A stretch of DNA of 64,000 nucleotides from Symbiodinium kawagutii (GCA_009767595.1 VSDK01022166.1:394265-458264), one strand, 5' to 3'. Numbered from the stretch's first letter, positions 21,030-30,349 are shown. Made by a program: numbers and translations. Notes: generated from the sequence alone by a model not told the origin.

Positions 21030-21468
21030 CTTGAAGAAATCAATTCTAGTGACAGATCTTGCGCCGTTGGACTCCTTTTTGACTATTGATCTCTTGAGAC
21101 GATTGGATTTCTATGTCAACTTCCCTATCCACAATGATGGAATCCCTTCTGGGAGTATAGACTGGGAATGTGCGCCTGACACTGCGCAAGCCGAAACAAG
21201 CCTCTGTGTACCAACCACTGATGCGAGCGTTTCCAGATTTGCTTTAACCAGGGTTGCGAGATTGTGCCTGGAATGAACTGTGAAAGTCCGCAGTGATCAG
21301 CAGTTCACATTCCTGGTCCTTAAACAAATCTCTCAACCTGTTTGTCTGGCTGCCATGTCACATCAGCAAAAAGCATTCTCTATTGATACAAGCAATACAT
21401 GGCCTTTTTGCCGAGGGTCTAGTGTTCCATTGACGGTTTCGCTACTCAAAATCATAATTTGCTTTTGA
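21030..21468 (+). CDS. candidate exon, frame interrupted by one TGA
   Basis: Acceptor GTGATTTAG. Phase matches the previous exon. Reads KKSILVTDLAPLDSFLTIDL, LRRLDFYVNFPIHNDG and on to TGA at 21274. The same frame then continues for 64 more coding-like codons (KVRSDQQFTFLVLKQISQPV) to TGA at 21466. Either the gene ends at 21276, an intron removes the stop, or the TGA is read through. Confidence 0.6.
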
Positions 21469-21645
21469 ACTTTTGAGTTGACGTCGGGTACCACCATTGA
21501 ACATACAGTACCATGCAGTAACTCAATAACATCTAATAATATTTCAGTGCATCTTTTGGGTAGAACTATCCAAATTAGCCTACAACTATCAATGCAAACA
21601 ATGGTTCATAACCATGTATGATGCTTATCATGCTTATCATGCTAG

Positions 21646-21780
21646 CGATGGTTATCACGCATGGGTGCATGGTTGACATCCAACGGTGTCCTCTCCCACT
21701 GGTTGGTCGTAGTTGCCCACCTGCTGCAGGCGGTCCACAGACTTTGCCCAGGCGTCTATGGGCAGCTCGAAAGAAATTAG
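21646..21780 (+). CDS. candidate terminal exon
   Basis: Acceptor TCATGCTAG. 44 codons, RWLSRMGAWLTSNGVLSHWL, VVVAHLLQAVHRLCPG, to TAG at 21778. 40 percent of the codons in the latter part start with G. Another plus frame is open. A hairpin element begins 17 nt after the stop. Confidence 0.5.
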   Translation, partial: RWLSRMGAWLTSNGVLSHWLVVVAHLLQAVHRLCPGVYGQLERN

Positions 21781-21796
21781 CTCAGCTTACACGGGA

Positions 21797-21893
21797 GGAA
21801 ACTAACGTGGCAATGGACAATCCACCATTTTGTTAGGAAAACCCTGGGAAATCATCCATTTATAGTGGATTTTCCATTGTCATGTTAGTTCAC
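21797..21893. mobile_element. single TIR/hairpin element (MITE-like)
   Basis: Left arm AACTAACGTGGCAATGGACA and right arm (reverse complement) AACTAACATGACAATGGAAA enclose about 30 bp. Roughly 30-bp imperfect inverted repeats, no coding capacity. Confidence 0.7.
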
Positions 21894-21951
21894 CAGGGGG
21901 TACATGGGAAGAAGTGTCGGAGAGAGATGATCAGGGGTTGATCATCAGGGG

Positions 21952-22134
21952 ATGATCTGCCCAAGTCTTGAGCCTTTCTTGGCACTGTCAGCCATCGAAC
22001 TCGGGGGGCCCAAGTGGCACTGGAAGTATCAACAAAATGAGAATGTCCCAGAATATGGTGAGGTGGTTCTTGCCTTGTGTGGTCCAGCTGACACCAGAGG
22101 GAAAGTTGAGGTTACGCGATCGCAATCATGGTGA
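21952..22134 (+). CDS. candidate exon, frame uncertain
   Basis: Acceptor TCTGCCCAAG before 21967. Frame LEPFLALSAIELGGPKWHWK, PEYGEVVLALCGPADTRGK with G-rich first positions; GTGACT at 22131 is a possible donor. A second plus frame (MVRWFLPCVVQLTPEGK) is open for longer. Confidence 0.45.
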   Translation: MICPSLEPFLALSAIELGGPKWHWKYQQNENVPEYGEVVLALCGPADTRGKVEVTRSQSW

Positions 22135-22195
22135 CTATCTGAGGAAGCCTGTTGATACCCACAGTTGGAGAGACGACTTACCCAATAGCTTGTTT

Positions 22196-22300
22196 TTTGG
22201 TTTCTCAAAATAGGGGAGCCCCCAAATCATCCAGTCTACCATGTATGTCAATAAACCAATCATAACTTTGGGGCTTCCCTATTTCAAGAAACCGCCATAT
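22196..22300. mobile_element. MITE-A copy 3
   Basis: TIR TTTTGGTTTCTCAAAATAGG and CCTATTTCAAGAAACCGCC. Core CAATAAACCAAT in inverted orientation relative to copy 1. Confidence 0.78.
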
Positions 22301-22334
22301 GACTCTTCTGTTGAGGTGATGATCTGAGCCATAA

Positions 22335-22449
22335 ATGGCTGTGGGTCAAAACCCCGTACCCCTGGTTCCCCTATCATTAACCATTGTTTACCTTATTGTT
22401 GTTGGTCATTATCCACTATTACTGGTTGGTTAATATTGACCCATGGCCA
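22335..22449. mobile_element. MITE-B copy 1
   Basis: TIR ATGGCTGTGGGTCAAAAC and TTGACCCATGGCC. Internal CCGTACCCCTGGTTCCCC and CATTAACCATTGTTTACC. Ends 9 nt upstream of the acceptor of the next exon. Confidence 0.85.
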
Positions 22450-22458
22450 AATCCCAAG

Positions 22459-22619
22459 ACTTCTGGCTCAGAACCAGTGCCACAGGAGGTGACCTTCGCA
22501 TGCGGCCGAGGTATGCCTACGACGATGGGATGGGTCTCATGACCTGTTCGGCGGACACCATCTACACCATGAGCTTCTACTGCCCGCTCGGAAGCCTGGT
22601 GATGTGCCAAGGAAACTGA
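22459..22619 (+). CDS. candidate terminal exon flush against MITE-B
   Basis: Acceptor AAATCCCAAG. Reads FWLRTSATGGDLRMRPRYAY, DDGMGLMTCSADTIYTMSFY to TGA at 22617. GC-rich third positions and no stop. The intron upstream ends in a MITE-B element. Confidence 0.62.
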
Positions 22620-22931
22620 GAAAACCCGGGGATGCGAAGAACGGCCAAGGATGGGTGATGCATAGCCATATGTATGTACAATGTATATATATATATACAC
22701 ACATACATTTTACTGGTATTCATATGTTGTACAATGCAAGCTATTTCAGTACCAGTAATCATATTTTTTTAAAGATGCATGTCGCATACATCCATTCATG
22801 CGTGCAGACGCGTATGCACGCAAACGTATGCCCAAGCATCCATCCACCACCTGTCATGAATGCATACTTACATCATATTACACCACATTCCATTCCATTG
22901 CATTGAATTACATACATGTTGATGATTTCAG

Positions 22932-22975
22932 AACTGTAAATGTGCAAGTCTCCTTGGCGAACAAGGGCACGAACC
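22932..22975 (+). CDS. candidate micro-exon
   Basis: Acceptor GATGATTTCAG, donor GTAAAT at 22976. 44 nt reading TVNVQVSLANKGTN. Confidence 0.42.
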
Positions 22976-23000
22976 GTAAATGCGTATCATGAACCGACAG

Positions 23001-23060
23001 TCACCATCTGGCCATAGTTGTGACTGAAGCAAATCGTCGCAGAAAAGGCTCTCAATGTGG
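23001..23060 (+). CDS. candidate short exon
   Basis: Acceptor GAACCGACAG, donor GTGAAA at 23061. Reads HHLAIVVTEANRRRKGSQC. An overlapping plus frame (ALNVGEIHEFKQVAVG) is also attractive. Confidence 0.45.
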
Positions 23061-23221
23061 GTGAAATTCATGAGTTCAAACAGGTAGCAGTCGGGACCAC
23101 AACGGGTTAAGGGGGTTCCAAATGCTGATCGGGCACCTGTTCAGATTTTATTGGTTGATTTTTTCAATAACATTAACGAATAAACCAGTTGGTGGTTGAT
23201 TTTTTTGGTCGATTTTTCCAG

Positions 23222-23368
23222 GTACCCTTTGCTTTTACGTGCTGGGATGTCTCATAGCGGAAAATCGCCCGATCCACTGCTGGAATCTTATCGCGCTACC
23301 CAACCTGAGGGATTCGTACTTTTCAATCATCAAATCATCGCTCTCCAGCTGTCCATGTGTTCATTGAG
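23222..23368 (+). CDS. candidate internal exon, strong splice sites
   Basis: Polypyrimidine acceptor GATTTTTCCAG with G next, donor GTAAAT at 23369. 147 nt read YPLLLRAGMSHSGKSPDPLL, ESYRATQPEGFVLFNHQ, without a stop up to the donor. A third frame is also open but hits a stop before the donor. Confidence 0.7.
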
Positions 23369-23509
23369 GTAAATCATCCAGCTGGATAAAGATGAACTAG
23401 ATGAATTCAACGATATGTAGTACTATTACTTTGACATGATAATCATTTCAATGCTTTTTTCCCCGTGGTCAACTAGTCACCCAAACTCTTCCCGCAATGT
23501 GTTGGTTCT

Positions 23510-23701
23510 TTGTGGGTCCCGTATGTTTTCAACACCAAAAGTGCTTCCTTGGTGGTCAACATGTCCATGCAAAACTTTGGACCCAGGTCTGCCTGGGTCT
23601 CCTCTTGGTTGATGGTTCCCTATCCTCTTGCTGAGTCATATCAACATCTTTCAGCAAGGGTCTCATCACCAGTCACTATGGCTCTAAAAGGAACAAGTTG
23701 A
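23510..23701 (+). CDS. possible exon
   Basis: 64 codons open (WVPYVFNTKSASLVVNMSMQ; PLAESYQHLSARVSSPV). Boundaries not clear. Confidence 0.36.
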   Translation: MWVPYVFNTKSASLVVNMSMQNFGPRSAWVSSWLMVPYPLAESYQHLSARVSSPVTMALKGTS

Positions 23702-23733
23702 AGATACCCCTATAATCAATGGACATCGCAGAG

Positions 23734-23941
23734 GAATCCTGTCATTGACAAACGAGTGCGAGAAGAGTCAAATCTGTCAAATTTTGCAAAACTGGTCACC
23801 AGTTGGGGCGTGCCAGCACCATTTTTGGGCCCCATTGTATTCTATGCGCCGGGATTGCCCCCCAAGACCTATGGGTTTCTTCAGTTGCACATGTTTTTCC
23901 CCTTTCCTGACATTGTTGCTGATTCCTGGCAGCAGCTATAG
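23734..23941 (+). CDS. candidate terminal exon, hydrophobic C-terminus
   Basis: Acceptor ACATCGCAGAG with G next. Frame NPVIDKRVREESNLSNFAKL, VTSWGVPAPFLGPIVFYAPG, ending DIVADSWQQL at TAG 23939. Two overlapping frames are partly open, but this one has the better acceptor. Confidence 0.6.
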
Positions 23942-24129
23942 TTGATAGATCGAGAATTGTGGTCATTTATCATTAACCCTTAGTTACACCAACACTTGCC
24001 AACACAATTTGTCATTGGAAATATGGTTGTCATTCATATTGCTAAGATTGGCGTTATTATTGACCGGTCCAACCCATAACTGGCTGGTGGCTTGAAACAC
24101 TTTTTATTTTCCCTATTACTCATTAACAA

Positions 24130-24185
24130 ATGGTTGGTTGACTAATGTTTTTGATAGGGATGATTCAACCACCAACCAGTGATGA
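24130..24185. repeat. short dispersed repeat GGTTGGTTGACTAATGTTTTT
   Basis: The segment ATGGTTGGTTGACTAATG with TTCAACCACCAACCAGT recurs at 51599-51652 in nearly the same form. It looks like a third small dispersed family. Confidence 0.55.
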
Positions 24186-24302
24186 TCATTATTAGCCACT
24201 ATTACCATATATAACCACTATTAACCACTATTAGCCACTAGTTCACCATGGGTGGTTCAACCACCAAACAGATAAGCATCATCTTGGATCTACAACTCCC
24301 AG

Positions 24303-24416
24303 TCATTGCGGGGCATCTGCGGCGAGGTCTTCAGCCAAGCAGGCGCCACTGCTTGGTTTATTGGGAAAGGTCCTGCTGTTTCTCATGGTTGGCATCCTGC
24401 TAAGCAGCTGGGATGA
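24303..24416 (+). CDS. candidate exon
   Basis: Acceptor ACAACTCCCAG. 37 codons: SLRGICGEVFSQAGATAWFI, GKGPAVSHGWHPAKQLG, then TGA. Internal GTCCTG at 24371 could be a donor. Confidence 0.55.
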   Translation, partial: SLRGICGEVFSQAGATAWFIGKGPAVSHGWHPAKQLG

Positions 24417-24453
24417 ATGAAACCTTATCACTTGGATTTATTTCTATCTCCAG

Positions 24454-24563
24454 CAGCTCTGACAATACTTGGGAGCAAGAGACGCTTCCCATTGCTAGGG
24501 AGGTTTCCTGAAGAGTTTTGGTCAGGTCTCATTTCGATTGTGGGTCTTTCGCACCCGGGGTAG
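24454..24563 (+). CDS. candidate exon
   Basis: Strong acceptor ATTTCTATCTCCAG. Reads ALTILGSKRRFPLLGRFPEE, FWSGLISIVGL to TAG. A competing frame reads SSDNTWEQETLPIAREV. Confidence 0.45.
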
Positions 24564-24589
24564 ATTGCGTGGTTGGATCTTAGTGTACC

Positions 24590-24928
24590 GTGTTAAAAAC
24601 AAACACAAGGCTTGGTGGTCATATAAGTTGCCCGATGATTCAAGCAGACCCGTCTTGGGATGCCAGCTCTCTTCCAATGATTTCATGTGCCGCTCTCCGG
24701 CGATACTGTTGCTATTTGGTTAGACCATGTTTAGGTTTAAAGGTGTCTAGTCCTTGCTGGAATGCAAAGATCTTGGGATCAAAACATCAAGTTTGCACAT
24801 GCAGTCCTAATAATATCATGTGCACGATTGCAGAGGTGACAATCCTAACCGCAAACAACCAAATGTTTGCAACTGTAGTTGTTACATCCGACCAACAGCT
24901 GTTCCAATTCTCAAAACCAACTATTTGA
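24590..24928 (+). CDS. possible coding segment
   Basis: A 112-codon frame ending with EVTILTANNQMFATVVVTSD. The C-terminal half looks most coding-like. The minus strand is also open. Confidence 0.35.
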   Translation: MLKTNTRLGGHISCPMIQADPSWDASSLPMISCAALRRYCCYLVRPCLGLKVSSPCWNAKILGSKHQVCTCSPNNIMCTIAEVTILTANNQMFATVVVTSDQQLFQFSKPTI

Positions 24929-25071
24929 TCCAAACAACCAGTACCCACTTGTATATGTAAATATAAATAAACAAATAAATAAATATATACATATATATAT
25001 ATATACATATATATATAGCAACACTTATGTAATTAGTGTATATTGATTAATGTCTATTATTTATACACCTA

Positions 25072-25317
25072 TTGGTAAAACACCTGCTAACGACTGCGAA
25101 CGACGCTATGATACAACAGTTGTGCTCCAGCTCAACCCATGGTGCTGATAGCTGTGCTACTCCTGTCAGGCCACTGAGGAGCTGGTGGTCTGATGCTGAT
25201 TGGTTCGTGACGATGCAGGTTCACCATGGAGGGTATCGATTGATTGATGAGGGATCATGGAGAACCCCATCATTTTTTGAAAACCAGCAATTTGTTTGGT
25301 GTCCTTGCGGTGTTTGA
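25072..25317 (+). CDS. possible coding segment
   Basis: 81 codons (VKHLLTTANDAMIQQLCSSS; SDADWFVTMQVHHGGYRL). Unique sequence leading into a good acceptor at 25325. Boundaries unclear. Confidence 0.38.
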   Translation: MVKHLLTTANDAMIQQLCSSSTHGADSCATPVRPLRSWWSDADWFVTMQVHHGGYRLIDEGSWRTPSFFENQQFVWCPCGV

Positions 25318-25325
25318 TTTCGCAG

Positions 25326-25464
25326 AAGCAGGATTATCCCCAGGTGTCAGATGCTGGACAGAGATGCTGAGAGACTCTCACACAGCATTTGGTGCATCTG
25401 GCTGGATCTGCTGGCTTTGTGGTTTGAACGATGTCAAGCAGCATTTCACTATCTCATGATCTAG
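25326..25464 (+). CDS. candidate terminal exon
   Basis: Acceptor TTTGATTTCGCAG, then SRIIPRCQMLDRDAERLSHS, IWCIWLDLLALWFERCQAAF to TAG 25462. An amphipathic helical sequence. Another plus frame is open over part of it. Confidence 0.6.
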
Positions 25465-25493
25465 CGAATCTGGATCATACTGAGAAAAGTCAG

Positions 25494-25656
25494 CGATAGG
25501 CACATGCTACGGAAACTCGCGATCTCTACTGGTTTTTCCACACTTCTCAGTACCCAGTTCAAACCACCAGCGACTTCCGTGATGCTTTTCTTCGGCGAGT
25601 GCTTGGTTCGCCGCGTTGCCACTGAACAGGGGACTGAGCCAACAGGGGCAGACTGA
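25494..25656 (+). CDS. candidate exon
   Basis: Acceptor GAGAAAAGTCAG. 53 codons: DRHMLRKLAISTGFSTLLST, FGECLVRRVATEQGTEP to TGA at 25654. It lies only 30 nt after the preceding stop, so one of the two 3-prime ends may be spliced out. Confidence 0.55.
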
Positions 25657-25876
25657 AAAGGATGGCGCTGAGGCTTAGGCCCTGGAACCAAGCATCTGAA
25701 GTGAATTCTGCACTTGGGGAAGCACTATGAAGCACCAGTTTTTGGCATACATCATTTGTGTATTGCCCAGATATTCATCCTACACATACAGCCTGCACAT
25801 ATCAATACAGATGCACATCATATCTATACAGTCTATACATTTGAATGTACATATACACATGAATACGCATAGACAG

Positions 25877-25923
25877 ATACATATTTATCGATGGGTCATT
25901 ACCTGTCCAATGGACTGCTGCCG
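25877..25923 (+). CDS. candidate micro-exon
   Basis: Acceptor CATAGACAG, perfect donor GTGAGT at 25924. 47 nt reading YIFIDGSLPVQWTAA inside an otherwise ATACAT-rich tract. Confidence 0.55.
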
Positions 25924-26060
25924 GTGAGTTTGTATCCACGTTCTTGGTGGTTGTTGATTCTTTGTCACCGACCTTCCCATTGTAAATCATCTAAGCTGTT
26001 AGGATGATACACCAATGATATGCGAATAACCACAATAGACCGCCATTTGTTATCCTAATG

Positions 26061-26172
26061 ATTTGGTGGTTTCTTAGCATGGGGGACCCCAATAGAATGG
26101 TCGGTTTATTACTATAAATGGTTCATAAACTGGAGGAGAACTGGGGGTACCCCTACTTTGAGAAACTGCCAT
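26061..26172. mobile_element. MITE-A copy 4
   Basis: TIR TTTGGTGGTTTCTTAGCATG and TACTTTGAGAAACTGCCATT; core GGTTTATTACTATAAATGG identical to copies 1 and 6. Confidence 0.82.
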
Positions 26173-26279
26173 TTCTATCAAAGGCCTAAACTAAACCATT
26201 GTTTCTCAACGTAGGCCTACCATTTTATATGATGGCCTAAACTTAACCATTGTTTCAACAACATCATGCCATCATTAAC

Positions 26280-26333
26280 CGGGCTTGGTCCATCCGGCGC
26301 TTCCGAGACCGACATTGCGGCGCCACGGCGGGT
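26280..26333 (-). CDS. candidate minus-strand GC-rich exon
   Basis: On the minus strand, acceptor GAGCTCCCAG and donor GTTAAT bound TRRGAAMSVSEAPDGPSP. The plus strand is also open (LGPSGASETDIAAPRRVWEL) but has no acceptor. It fits downstream of the minus exons at 27-28 kb. Confidence 0.38.
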
Positions 26334-26369
26334 CTGGGAGCTCAGAAGAAGTGTGAACACTTGGGTGTT

Positions 26370-26880
26370 GATGATGAGAATGGGTGATTTGATGGATTGA
26401 ATGATTGACCAGGGTTGGCATGGCTGGTGTTCATAACAATGAGTGATGCATGTTGACAATGGTTGATAAAGATGCTTGATAAAGATGAATGATAGTGGTT
26501 GATGGGTTGATGTTGATAATAATAGTGGATACATGGTGATCATGATTGATAATGATCATGCTTGTTTTGATACATCATGAGCGACCATTCTCAGATTCAG
26601 ATAATAGTGGGTGATAACAATGATTGATAATGATTGGTGATAAAGCTGGCTGAGAAAGATGGTCAGATCATGATGTGCTGCGAACAATGGTTGATAGAAA
26701 TCAGTGCTGATAATGGTGGCTGAGAATGATTGATGGGTGCTGATAATGATGGGTGAGAATGGGTGTATCCCTAGTATGGTTAGTGATGGGTAAATTGCAT
26801 TGGTTGGGTTAGCAATGGGTGTGCCATCATGATGCTTAACAATGATGGTAATGGTTAGTACCGGGTAGTGGTGCACCCTT
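26370..26880. other. non-coding GATTGATAATGATGG repeats
   Basis: Degenerate repeats; minus-strand open frames here are low-complexity Ile/Ser/His strings. Confidence 0.6.
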
Positions 26881-27019
26881 CATAATCATCAATAATTATG
26901 GTGATCATTCGTGGCAGGTTTATCATTATTGTGTGTATCATGAATGGGTGTCTCACTCTTGGGTGTATCACGAATATGTGTATCACTAATGGGTGTATCA
27001 CCACTGGGTCCAATTCTGG

Positions 27020-27272
27020 ACCGAAATCTTGGAGGGTGAAAACTCATTGTTTGGGGCACACCATGAGAAGCGATGATCCTTGAATTACCCACAACGGCGG
27101 TGCTGTTGCAGCCGGGGATTGGGAGCAGATTTGGAAAGTTCGGAGGTGTCCGGAGCACATGGTGTGCCCCCCCAAAAATTAATGGTTCCATTCCAAAGGC
27201 AACCATTTGATCGGCATTGACAGCATTTAACCCTAAAAAGGGTGAATTGAATGAAACCATGGTGGAAGTTGG
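27020..27272 (-). CDS. candidate minus-strand exon
   Basis: Minus acceptor TTAGAAACAG, then PTSTMVSFNSPFLGLNAVNA, DQMVAFGMEPLIFGGAHHVL, NSRIIASHGVPQTMSF; possible donor GTCCAG near 27020. Long stop-free frame with AT-richer codons than the plus exons. Confidence 0.45.
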
Positions 27273-27339
27273 CTGTTTCTAAGCAAATTAGCTGTTACAT
27301 TCGGAGTTGGAAATACATGTATCTACCATTTATTGAATC

Positions 27340-27485
27340 CTCCTTTTTCGGGTTAGGATAGGACATTTTCGGAGGATGGTTGCGGCCAAGCTTTCCATTC
27401 ACTGCGGCGAAGCGTTGGCAGCGAGCCATCGGAAGACGTTGGGTGCTGGATCAGTGCTTGATAGCCAGACGGTCCAAGTCTAAAA
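27340..27485. CDS. candidate exon, strand undecided
   Basis: Plus: FRVRIGHFRRMVAAKLSIHC, GEALAASHRKTLGAGSVLD with 44 percent G-first codons, and a GTAAGG at 27487. Minus: a polypyrimidine acceptor CTTACCTTTTAG followed by LGPSGYQALIQHPTSSDGSL. Both are well formed. Confidence 0.4.
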
Positions 27486-27499
27486 GGTAAGGCTATGGA

Positions 27500-27790
27500 C
27501 CACGGACAGGGATTAATAGTAGGGATTAACAGGGGATACCATAGTGATAATCAACCATAGTAGGGATTAACAGGGCATTAATAATCAACCGTAGTGATTA
27601 AGATATGGTAAGATACCATTGATTAACCATGATAAGATATGGATTGTAATGGTTAATAGTAGGGATTAACAGGGGATACTATGGTTAAGCATGGGTTAAT
27701 AATAGTCCCAATAGCCACCAATAATGGTTGATGAGAGGGGATTACAATGGTTAATGATAGGGATTGATAGTGGATAATCACCAACAATAA
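27500..27790. other. non-coding AGGGATTAACAGGGGAT repeats
   Basis: Repeated AGTAGGGATTAACAGGGGATA units (27528, 27560, 27660). Confidence 0.6.
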
Positions 27791-27804
27791 TGGTTGAACA
27801 ACTA

Positions 27805-27830
27805 CTATATGGTGGTTTCTCAAGCCATGG
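27805..27830. mobile_element. left-end fragment of MITE-A
   Basis: CTATATGGTGGTTTCTCAAG matches the left end of MITE-A; the rest is missing and coding-like sequence follows immediately. Confidence 0.65.
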
Positions 27831-27833
27831 TCA

Positions 27834-28256
27834 CTACTGTACCTCATGATATGCTTCCTGATTTATTTGGAATGAGTTTAGTCGCTGACGGTCATCTGTG
27901 TTTGAAAGATCAAACCCACCCAATTGTCCGATCCACTGAGAGTTCGCAAAAGATTCAACCATCCCCCAACGAAAAATCATCAACCTTTGCCCCAATCTAG
28001 CATCAATATATGTCATCTCTGTGCCAATCATCCAAACATTCTCCCAAACCCGGTCAATCTTCAATGCCTCGGATTTTCCTCCATCAAATCGTGCGCCTTG
28101 TAACGTGGTGGTGCACCGTGGTGTAACCGGGTCAGCCATCCCCGCACCGGGGTGCGCTGCTAGGTCGCTGGCGCCGCGCTGCAGTGGCGCAGCGGATTTT
28201 GCCGCAGCTTTTGCTCGGATGAGGACTGGGAACTTCGCAGAAATCGATCCGATGTC
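27834..28256 (-). CDS. long minus-strand exon, unknown protein
   Basis: After minus acceptor CATATCTGCAG (G next) 140 codons are open, from DIGSISAKFPVLIRAKAAAK through ARFDGGKSEALKIDRVWENV to QEAYHEVQ and TAG. A GTACAG near the end (exon GAG, then GTACAG) could be the donor. The first 40 codons are GC-rich, the rest AT-richer. Two shorter plus frames are also open. It lies between two MITE-A end fragments. Confidence 0.48.
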   Translation of the reverse strand, partial: DIGSISAKFPVLIRAKAAAKSAAPLQRGASDLAAHPGAGMADPVTPRCTTTLQGARFDGGKSEALKIDRVWENVWMIGTEMTYIDARLGQRLMIFRWGMVESFANSQWIGQLGGFDLSNTDDRQRLNSFQINQEAYHEVQ

Positions 28257-28446
28257 CTGCAGATATGGTGGTTTTACAACGGCTAATTAGCTGGTTAATG
28301 ATAGGGGTTAATAACCAACAAGAATGGTCAAGCAACTACCAGTTAGTATTTTCATTGCAAATGGTGAATTAGCTGGTGAATGGCTGATAATACGCGACAA
28401 TAAGCAACAATATAGGGGGATATGGCAACCATAATAATGATGATAA

Positions 28447-28482
28447 CTGGGGGTACCCTATGAATTGAGAAACCGCCATATG
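28447..28482. mobile_element. right-end fragment of MITE-A
   Basis: GGGGGTACCCTATGAATTGA plus GAAACCGCCATAT match the right end of MITE-A, with the left end about 640 bp away at 27805. Confidence 0.65.
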
Positions 28483-28483
28483 G

Positions 28484-28609
28484 AGATGAAAGGGCTGGAT
28501 GTCTCCACTTATGGCTGATGATTGGTTTCAAAGCATCATAAATTTCACGGGTAGTTGCCGAAGAACTTTGTTTTGCTCGCAAAAAAATGATATTATTTGT
28601 TTTCACCAT
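28484..28609 (-). CDS. possible minus-strand first exon
   Basis: ATG at 28609 opens MVKTNNIIFLRAKQSSSATT, REIYDALKPIISHKWRHPA, running into the MITE-A right end. An AT-rich tract lies upstream on the minus strand. The coding frame stays open into the element. Confidence 0.35.
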
Positions 28610-28611
28610 AT

Positions 28612-29036
28612 ATATGTTAATATATATATATATTTATAAATACAAAATTTTATGAATATATGTATATATGTATATTTGTTGAGAGACCATTTATATCTAT
28701 CACTACATAAATACATGCATGTAGACATATCTGTAACTAAATGAAAACCATACAAATATATATGTATATATATATTTACATATGCTATATATATATATAT
28801 AATCACATTTCTATACACCAAAATGTATATAACTATAACCATATACATATAGATATACAACTTCAACCATATACACATACATATATATATAACCATCTAT
28901 TTAGAACCATACATAAAAGTACATACTGACATATAGATATAACAATCCCTCTCTCTATCCATATATATATATGTGCTTGTTTTAACATTCCTTATATATA
29001 TATATATATATGTATATTTGACTATACATACATAAC

Positions 29037-29067
<31 letters not shown>

Positions 29068-29080
29068 TTCTGTAGTTTTC
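28612..29080. repeat. TA/ATACATAT-rich tract
   Basis: About 470 bp of (TA)n and (ATACATAT)n with occasional CCATC; non-coding. Confidence 0.85.
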
Positions 29081-29094
29081 CGTTGCAATTGTAG

Positions 29095-29188
29095 TTGGTT
29101 TCCACCCAAAGGGATCATGTTTTGGGAGAGTTGGGGTTGCCTGATGCCCGGAGCACTGGTCAGTTTATCCCCACCGAAGATCTGGGAA
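29095..29188 (+). CDS. candidate internal exon
   Basis: Acceptor GCAATTGTAG, donor GTGAAG at 29189. Reads LVSTQRDHVLGELGLPDARS, TGQFIPTEDLG. Confidence 0.56.
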
Positions 29189-29199
29189 GTGAAGAATCA

Positions 29200-29860
29200 T
29201 TGACCATCATGATCGCTGACCGGTATTCGGCCATAATAAGCGACCGTCACCATTATTAACAACAGGCATTGGTTGTTACCATCACATTAGCCATAATATT
29301 GACCATAATATTGACCATCATATTAGCCATTTTTTGACAATCAAGCAACCACTATCACTAACTATTATTGACCATTATTGATAGTTTCAGCATTAGTTGT
29401 TACCTATCAATGATACAAAGATCATTGATGGCCAGTAACGATTACTTGGCAACCACTATCAACCACTATTAATCACTATCAATCACTATCATTCACTACT
29501 CTCTTTAGCAACTATCAACACTGCTAACAACTATCAACTAGTGTAGTGATTATCGGCACCAGTGTTGTTTTTATTACCGTACCTATCAAAATCAACAGTT
29601 AATGATAGTGATGATTGTCAACAACTATCACTATCAACCACTACCATTAACAACCATCATTAAGAACCATCACTATCAACCACTATCACTATCAAACACT
29701 ATTGACCACTACTGTATCAACCACTATCATTCACAACTATCTTCAACAACTAGTAGCACTACCAACAACTATCACTATCAACCACTACCATTAATAACTA
29801 TCATTAATTAAGAACCGTCACTATCAACCACTACTAACACCAGCATTGTTTCTTGCGCTT
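29200..29860. other. non-coding ACTATCAACC / CATTATTGACC repeats
   Basis: Degenerate AACCACTATCAACCACTA repeats; no exon-like frame. Confidence 0.65.
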
Positions 29861-29865
29861 CTCAG

Positions 29866-29930
29866 GCCACTGAAGCCCCGAGCGTTGAAGAACTGCAGCA
29901 GAAGATCGCGCTGGCGACACGGGGGCAGCG
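29866..29930 (+). CDS. candidate internal exon
   Basis: Acceptor TTGCGCTTCTCAG with G next, donor GTGTCC at 29931. Reads ATEAPSVEELQQKIALATRG. GC-rich and helical. Confidence 0.6.
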
Positions 29931-30224
29931 GTGTCCAGCTTCGCGAAAATGACGAGAAGTCGAATCCGCAGAGATCTTCGAATCAGTACAACTAATGGTT
30001 GATGGTGGTTGATAACTACTGGTTAACTAATGATCTTCATAGATGGATGATGGGTTGTTTCCCAAATGGGTTGGTGAATGACAGTGAATAGGTCCTGCTA
30101 ATGCTTACTTAGCTATGATAAGGATGGTAAATGATGGTTGATAATGGTTGACATTCAATGTTGCTTATTGTTAATATACAATGGAAAATGATCAGCAAGA
30201 ATAGGAGATTCACCAACCGTAAAT

Positions 30225-30284
30225 GCTTATGGGTCAAAACCAACCATCCCAAAAATGGTAGAGGGTATTGACCCACAGCCATAT
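30225..30284. mobile_element. MITE-B short derivative
   Basis: TTATGGGTCAAAACCAACC at the left and TTGACCCACAGCCAT at the right, only 60 bp; internal part deleted. Confidence 0.6.
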
Positions 30285-30349
30285 ACTGACAACAGTAGCA
30301 ATAGATGTATATTTATCTACAAATTCATTCCCACGATGTATACATGGAG

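Noticed and set aside
28612-29080. TA-rich tract as a promoter TATA region
   Set aside because: Same tracts occur at many unrelated places, and dinoflagellates lack typical TATA promoters.
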